A stretch of DNA of 9,651 nt from Syntrophobacterales bacterium (GTDB lineage Bacteria; Desulfobacterota; Desulfobaccia; Desulfobaccales; 0-14-0-80-60-11), in assembly GCA_023229795.1 (NCBI GenBank), contig JALNYP010000103.1, forward strand, positions 1 to 9,651, written 5' to 3'. Of this stretch, positions 6,389 through 9,651 are shown one piece after another. Made by a program: the position numbers and the translations under genes. How positions within the stretch are numbered: position 1 is the stretch's first letter; the number at the start of each line of letters is the position of its first letter. Below the pieces are notes generated by a model, which saw nothing but the letters and a program-made list of their open reading frames with translations, was not told the origin of the DNA and made no database searches.

Positions 6389-6676
6389 TCAAGAGCCAGG
6401 GAGAAAAGATGAACCGTCGGCGTCCAGCATTTGGATCAATTGTCTGGATCGCTTTTCGATGTCGGCGTGGAGTTGTTGGTAATCCTCCTTGCTCTCCAGG
6501 CATTCATATGCCAGGTTTAATGCCGCCAGGATTGCCAGGTCGCTCAAAGGCCTGGTAGGGAAGGCCCGCTGCAGTTCCCGGAGGGTGTTGTCCACCTCAC
6601 GCGCCACCGCGTGCAGGTTCTCCGGAGCCATGCTTCCCTTCAGGGTGAAGGTGCGGCCCAATATTTCCACGGTCAC
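6389..6676 (-). CDS. zapA: Cell division protein ZapA
   Basis: ZapA binds and bundles FtsZ at the division ring. The 95-residue product has the family plan: an N-terminal globular part beginning VEILGRTFTLKG (3-14), then the AREVDNTLREL helix (25-35), and a long C-terminal helix starting DLAILAALNLAYEC (46-59) and continuing as a coiled coil to about residue 85. The start codon is GTG at 6676, chosen because AGGAG (6686-6690) lies 9 nt upstream and the product then begins just before the conserved VEI strand. It starts 23 nt after the ZapB-like gene, so the two are almost certainly one operon. Confidence 0.9.
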   Translation of the reverse strand: MTVEILGRTFTLKGSMAPENLHAVAREVDNTLRELQRAFPTRPLSDLAILAALNLAYECLESKEDYQQLHADIEKRSRQLIQMLDADGSSFLPGS

Positions 6677-6699
6677 GGGTGTATGCTCCTGGACCGAAT

Positions 6700-6936
6700 T
6701 TATGCCGATTCTCCCGTATCGATGATTTTTAGGCGGTTGAGGATCTTATCAATCCGCTGGCGAATCATTTCGCGCTCCTGGGAGACCTTGGCCAGGGCCA
6801 TCTCTGCGTCCTTGAGGGCTTGGTCTTTCTCACCCAGGCTCTTTTGCAGCGCGGCGTTGGCTTCTTTCAATTTCGCAATCTGGCCTAAAACCAGTTCCAG
6901 TTTTTGTTCCAGGGTAGTAAACAGATCGGTTACCAC
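6700..6936 (-). CDS. zapB: ZapB-like coiled-coil division protein
   Basis: The 78-residue product is almost wholly coiled coil (about residues 5-72), with heptad-like Leu/Ile spacing, rich in Glu, Lys and Gln, and no catalytic motif. ZapB in E. coli is a similar short coiled coil that works with ZapA to link the FtsZ ring and chromosome terminus. Sequence alone would not prove identity, but the position 23 nt before zapA supports it. The start is GTG at 6936: an in-frame TGA lies five codons upstream, so no longer form exists. The ribosome-binding site is weak, only a G-run. A strong promoter candidate lies 22-51 bp upstream. Confidence 0.72.
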   Translation of the reverse strand: MVTDLFTTLEQKLELVLGQIAKLKEANAALQKSLGEKDQALKDAEMALAKVSQEREMIRQRIDKILNRLKIIDTGESA

Positions 6937-6958
6937 GCGTGCCCCCCATCACTTATTG

Positions 6959-6987
6959 ATTGTGCTCTTGCGAGCGTGACTTGTCAA
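6959..6987 (-). promoter_or_regulatory. Sigma70-like promoter for zapB-zapA with a dyad in the spacer
   Basis: On the minus strand a perfect -35 TTGACA (6982-6987) and CACAAT (6959-6964, four of six to TATAAT) are separated by exactly 17 nt. It begins 6 nt after the recD2 stop codon, and the predicted start would leave a leader of only about 15-20 nt before the zapB GTG. The spacer holds a perfect GCTC-GCAA-GAGC dyad (6964-6975), which could be an operator half-site or chance. Confidence 0.6.
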
Positions 6988-6993
6988 GCATTT

Positions 6994-9210
6994 TTACAGT
7001 GTTGTCGAGGCCAGGGATTCCCGCAGGCGGGCCGCCAGATGGGTATATCGCCGGATAGGCCGGTCATTCCGGATAGCCATGCCGATGGCCCGCTTGCTGC
7101 CCAGCAGCACCACCAGGCGCCGCCCTCGGGTGAGGGCGGTGTACAGGAGGTTGCGTTGCAGCATCATGTAATGATGCGTGGTGAGCACCAGGAGCACCGC
7201 AGGAAATTCACTGCCCTGGGCCTTATGCACCGTCACGGCATAGGCCAGGGTGAGTTCCTCCCGTTCCCCGGGATCGTAGGTCAGCACCCGGCCCTCGAAA
7301 TCGACCTGGAGCTGGCCGGTGGCGGCCAGAAAACCACAGACCTGACCGATATCGCCATTGAAGATTTCTTTATAATAATTATTCCGCAGTTGCATAACTT
7401 TGTCATAGCGGCGGTAGACGCGCCCTCCCCAGGACCAGCGCTCGCTCCTGGGATTAAGGCGCTCCTGGAGTTCGTGATTCAAGGTCTGGATGCCCACGGG
7501 GCCACGGTGCATGGGTGTGATCACCTGCAGGTCCCGCAGCGGGTCCAGGCCATAGCGCCGGGGCAGTTCCTCGGCCACCAGGTCCAAGAGCCTGCTCTTG
7601 ATGGCCTCGGGGTCGTCCAGTTCCAGGAAGACGAAGTCGCCCTGCCCGAATTTGGCGGGCAGGATGGGGTATTCTCCCTGGTTGATGCGGTGGGCGTTGA
7701 CCACGATGATACTTTCCTGGGCCTGGCGGTAGATGTGGGTGAGACGCGCGACCTTGACGACTCCGGAATCCATCAGGTCCTTGAGGATATTGCCCGGCCC
7801 CACCGCGGGCAGTTGGTGGGCGTCTCCCACCAGGATGAGGCGGGCCGTGGGCGGAATCGCCCGGAGCAGGTGGTACATCAGGAAGGTGTCCACCATGGAG
7901 GTTTCATCCACCACGATCACTTCGGCCTTCAGGGGGTCGGCCGGGGTGCGGCGGAAGCCGCCGGTCTGGGGGGAAAACTCCAGGGCCCGATGGATGGTAG
8001 TGGCGCCCAGGCCGGTGGTTTCGGTGAGGCGCTTGGCGGCCCGGCCGGTGGGGGCCATGAGCAGAACCCGGGCCCCCAGCCCCTGATACAGGTCCAGGAT
8101 GCAACTGACGATGGTGGTCTTGCCGGTGCCGGGCCCGCCGGTGATAATGAGCACCTGGTCCGTGAGGGCCGCGGCCACCGCCGCGGCCTGTTCCGGCGAG
8201 AGCGCTAGACGGCGCTCGGCCTGGACCTGCTCGATGAGATCGGCGAGGTGGAGGGGCGGGGAACCGCCGGCGGCGGTGAGCAGGCGGCCCAGGGACTGGG
8301 CCACCCCGGTTTCGGCCACCCAGGCGGGGCGCTTGTACACAGCCCGGCCGTCGGGCAGCTCGGGCAGCACCACCCGGCCTTCCCGGGCCTGCTCCTCGAG
8401 AGCCTTCAAGAGCGGCGGGCGGGGGACCTGGAGCAGTTCCTCGGTCCGGTCCAGCAAAAGGGCCTCGGGCACATACACGTGGCCTTCCCCGGACATGGTA
8501 TCCAGGATGTGCAGCAGCCCCGCGGCCAGGCGGGCCGGGGCCTGAGGGTCCAGATTGAGGCGGGCGGCCAGGCGATCCGCGGTAAGAAACCCCAGGCCGT
8601 GGACGTCCAGGGCCAGCCGGTAGGGATTGGTGGTCACCACCTCCACCGCCTGGTCGCCGTATTGTTGGTAAATCTTGGTGGCCTGGCTCATGCCCACCCC
8701 CAGGCCCTGAAGGGCCACCAGGACCTGCCGGGCGGCTTTCTGGGTTTGCCAGTCCCCCCGAATCTGTTCCACCCGCTTGGCCCCGATTCCGGACACCTCG
8801 GTCAGGCGCTCCGGATGGTCGTCGATGACCGTCAGGGTCTCGGCGCCGAAATGGGCCACCAGGCGCTGGGCCAGTTCGGGGCCGATGCCCTTGATGAGCC
8901 CCGAGGCCAGATATTTTTCGATGCCGGCCACGGTGGCGGGCAGCACCGCGTACCACCACACCACCTTGAACTGCTCCCCCCACTTGGGATGGATCTCGTA
9001 GCGGCCCTTGAGGTGGAGCTGTTCCCCTTCCTTGACCGCGGCCAGCGGTCCCACCACCGTGGCGGGCTGGCGGCGCCCCTTGACCCTGAGGCGCACCACC
9101 GCGTAATGGCTCTCCGGGTCGGCGAAGGTCAGGCGCTCCACGCTCCCCTCGAGGGTTTCCAGGGGATGAGAGTCGGAATCAAGAGAAGCGGGAGGTCTGG
9201 GTTGTGCCAT
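6994..9210 (-). CDS. recD2: RecD2/YrrC-type ATP-dependent 5'-3' DNA helicase
   Basis: RecD2 is an SF1B helicase that works without RecB and RecC in DNA repair and replication-fork processing. The 738-residue length fits the TIGR01448 family. An N-terminal OB-like region (about 18-90, starting LEGSVERLTF) precedes helix-hairpin-helix units (KGIGPELAQRL at 107-117, SGIGAKRVEQI at 140-150, HGLGFLTADRLA at 204-215). The motor shows Walker A GGPGTGKTT (358-366), motif Ia APTGRAAKRL (386-395), Walker B VVDETSM (433-439), motif III VGDAHQLPAVGPG (461-473), motif V VTVHKAQGSEF (659-669) and motif VI LLYTALTRGRR (688-698). All look intact. No Shine-Dalgarno is evident before the ATG, and the next start upstream lies in the AT-rich ORF 12 nt away. 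The zap promoter follows its stop at once. Confidence 0.95.
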   Translation of the reverse strand: MAQPRPPASLDSDSHPLETLEGSVERLTFADPESHYAVVRLRVKGRRQPATVVGPLAAVKEGEQLHLKGRYEIHPKWGEQFKVVWWYAVLPATVAGIEKYLASGLIKGIGPELAQRLVAHFGAETLTVIDDHPERLTEVSGIGAKRVEQIRGDWQTQKAARQVLVALQGLGVGMSQATKIYQQYGDQAVEVVTTNPYRLALDVHGLGFLTADRLAARLNLDPQAPARLAAGLLHILDTMSGEGHVYVPEALLLDRTEELLQVPRPPLLKALEEQAREGRVVLPELPDGRAVYKRPAWVAETGVAQSLGRLLTAAGGSPPLHLADLIEQVQAERRLALSPEQAAAVAAALTDQVLIITGGPGTGKTTIVSCILDLYQGLGARVLLMAPTGRAAKRLTETTGLGATTIHRALEFSPQTGGFRRTPADPLKAEVIVVDETSMVDTFLMYHLLRAIPPTARLILVGDAHQLPAVGPGNILKDLMDSGVVKVARLTHIYRQAQESIIVVNAHRINQGEYPILPAKFGQGDFVFLELDDPEAIKSRLLDLVAEELPRRYGLDPLRDLQVITPMHRGPVGIQTLNHELQERLNPRSERWSWGGRVYRRYDKVMQLRNNYYKEIFNGDIGQVCGFLAATGQLQVDFEGRVLTYDPGEREELTLAYAVTVHKAQGSEFPAVLLVLTTHHYMMLQRNLLYTALTRGRRLVVLLGSKRAIGMAIRNDRPIRRYTHLAARLRESLASTTL

Positions 9211-9222
9211 TTGCAGGGTATC

Positions 9223-9531
9223 TTATGACTGAGAATATTTATTATTTATATATTCTCGCATAATTTTATTCGTATTAATCTCCTTAAAAAATTTATCGTG
9301 AGTGTAATGTTCGCCTCTTTTCTTAGATTCAATTTCTATTAATTCACCAGTATATTTTATAGCTTTATCTATTGCTTTTTGAGCATCGCGAATATCTTCT
9401 AAATTTAACTTTTCAAATTCCGATATTAACCTAACATTATTCAATAAATGAAAGGTAGCCCTAGATATAAAGGCATCTCTTTCATTAATAAACTCTCTTT
9501 TTCTTTTTTTGTTTTGTATTTCCTTCTTCAT
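9223..9531 (-). CDS. Short AT-rich orphan protein, function unknown
   Basis: I do not recognise this 102-residue protein. It is highly charged, Lys- and Glu-rich, mostly predicted helical, with Asn/Lys/Ile codons typical of an AT-rich source, and begins MKKEIQNKKRKREF. No membrane segment, signal or catalytic motif is visible. An upstream start at 9633 is possible in frame, but its extra 34 residues fall in GC-balanced sequence that reads as a transposase tail in another frame, so I chose the ATG at 9531. That start has no clear ribosome-binding site. Its 3' end contains a GAGAATAT/ATATTCTC stem (9231-9238 and 9250-9257). The composition differs sharply from all neighbours, suggesting horizontal transfer; it may also be the 3' remnant of a larger gene cut by an insertion. 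Confidence 0.5.
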   Translation of the reverse strand: MKKEIQNKKRKREFINERDAFISRATFHLLNNVRLISEFEKLNLEDIRDAQKAIDKAIKYTGELIEIESKKRGEHYTHDKFFKEINTNKIMREYINNKYSQS

Positions 9532-9544
9532 TATTTGTAATCGT

Positions 9545-9651
9545 TCAGGCCGCCTCTCCAAGTAATGTGGCCACGGGTAAGAGAGAAGGGGCAAGTTGAC
9601 TGGTCCGATGAGCTTGAATCGCCGCCACGACATACTCCACGATATTCCGGT
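9545..9651 (-). CDS. C-terminal fragment of a probable IS transposase (runs off the window)
   Basis: One minus-strand frame enters from the right edge and ends at a TGA at 9545-9547, giving 34 residues. It begins RNIVEYVVAAIQAHR and contains APSLLP near the end. The pattern of a hydrophobic helix, a short basic turn and a PSLLP-type tail resembles the C termini of some IS transposases (IS66-like in my recollection). The fragment is too short to name the family safely. The next ORF starts 14 nt after its stop, and base composition changes abruptly there, so the IS boundary may be within or near 9532-9545. Confidence 0.42.
   Translation of the reverse strand, partial: RNIVEYVVAAIQAHRTSQLAPSLLPVATLLGEAA

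Noticed and set aside
6904..8208. 434-codon plus-strand open frame opposite recD2
   Set aside because: It is a shadow of the helicase motor region, with low-complexity His/Gln/Gly composition.
9532..9633. N-terminal extension of the AT-rich ORF to an ATG at 9633
   Set aside because: The extension lies in GC-balanced DNA whose other frame reads as a transposase tail, and a GGAG sits too close to that ATG to act as a ribosome-binding site.

Overview
The window is a GC-rich bacterial chromosome segment in which every supported gene lies on the minus strand. It suggests a Gram-negative, probably Desulfobacterota-like (former deltaproteobacterial) chromosome. The reasons are the order zapB-zapA-(structured spacer)-rny-ymdB, an RNase Y in a genome that also encodes lipoproteins and ZapA/ZapB, a RecD2-type helicase, and a DUF4405-type membrane cytochrome. 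This placement is inferred from gene content and is not proven.

In transcription order (high to low coordinates), the right edge starts with the C-terminal 34 residues of what looks like an IS transposase (9545-9651). A short, very AT-rich orphan ORF follows (9223-9531). Next come the large helicase recD2 (6994-9210) and, from a near-consensus sigma70-like promoter directly behind recD2, the division genes zapB (6700-6936) and zapA (6389-6676). A 452-nt non-coding spacer (5937-6388) carries a run of hairpins, a plausible intrinsic terminator and a second block of nested complementarity, and is a good place to look for a small RNA such as 6S RNA. After the spacer are rny (RNase Y, 4377-5936) and ymdB (metallophosphoesterase, 3578-4363), 13 nt apart and probably co-transcribed.

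The left third holds a repeat-rich spacer (3427-3577) with a 14-bp direct repeat and REP-like palindromes, a glycine-zipper lipoprotein gene (2701-3426), sucC (1431-2591) with a small secreted OB-fold-like protein 44 bp behind it (946-1386), and a three-helix DUF4405-type membrane protein (304-789). The first 300 bp are non-coding as far as can be seen, with two hairpins and an AT-rich patch.

Most of the window is housekeeping: RNA turnover, division, helicase and TCA-cycle functions. No defence system, CRISPR array, tRNA or rRNA was seen. The parts that deserve attention are the zapA-rny spacer, the AT-rich island with a transposase tail at the right edge, the repeat cluster between ymdB and the lipoprotein gene, and the absence of sucD beside sucC.
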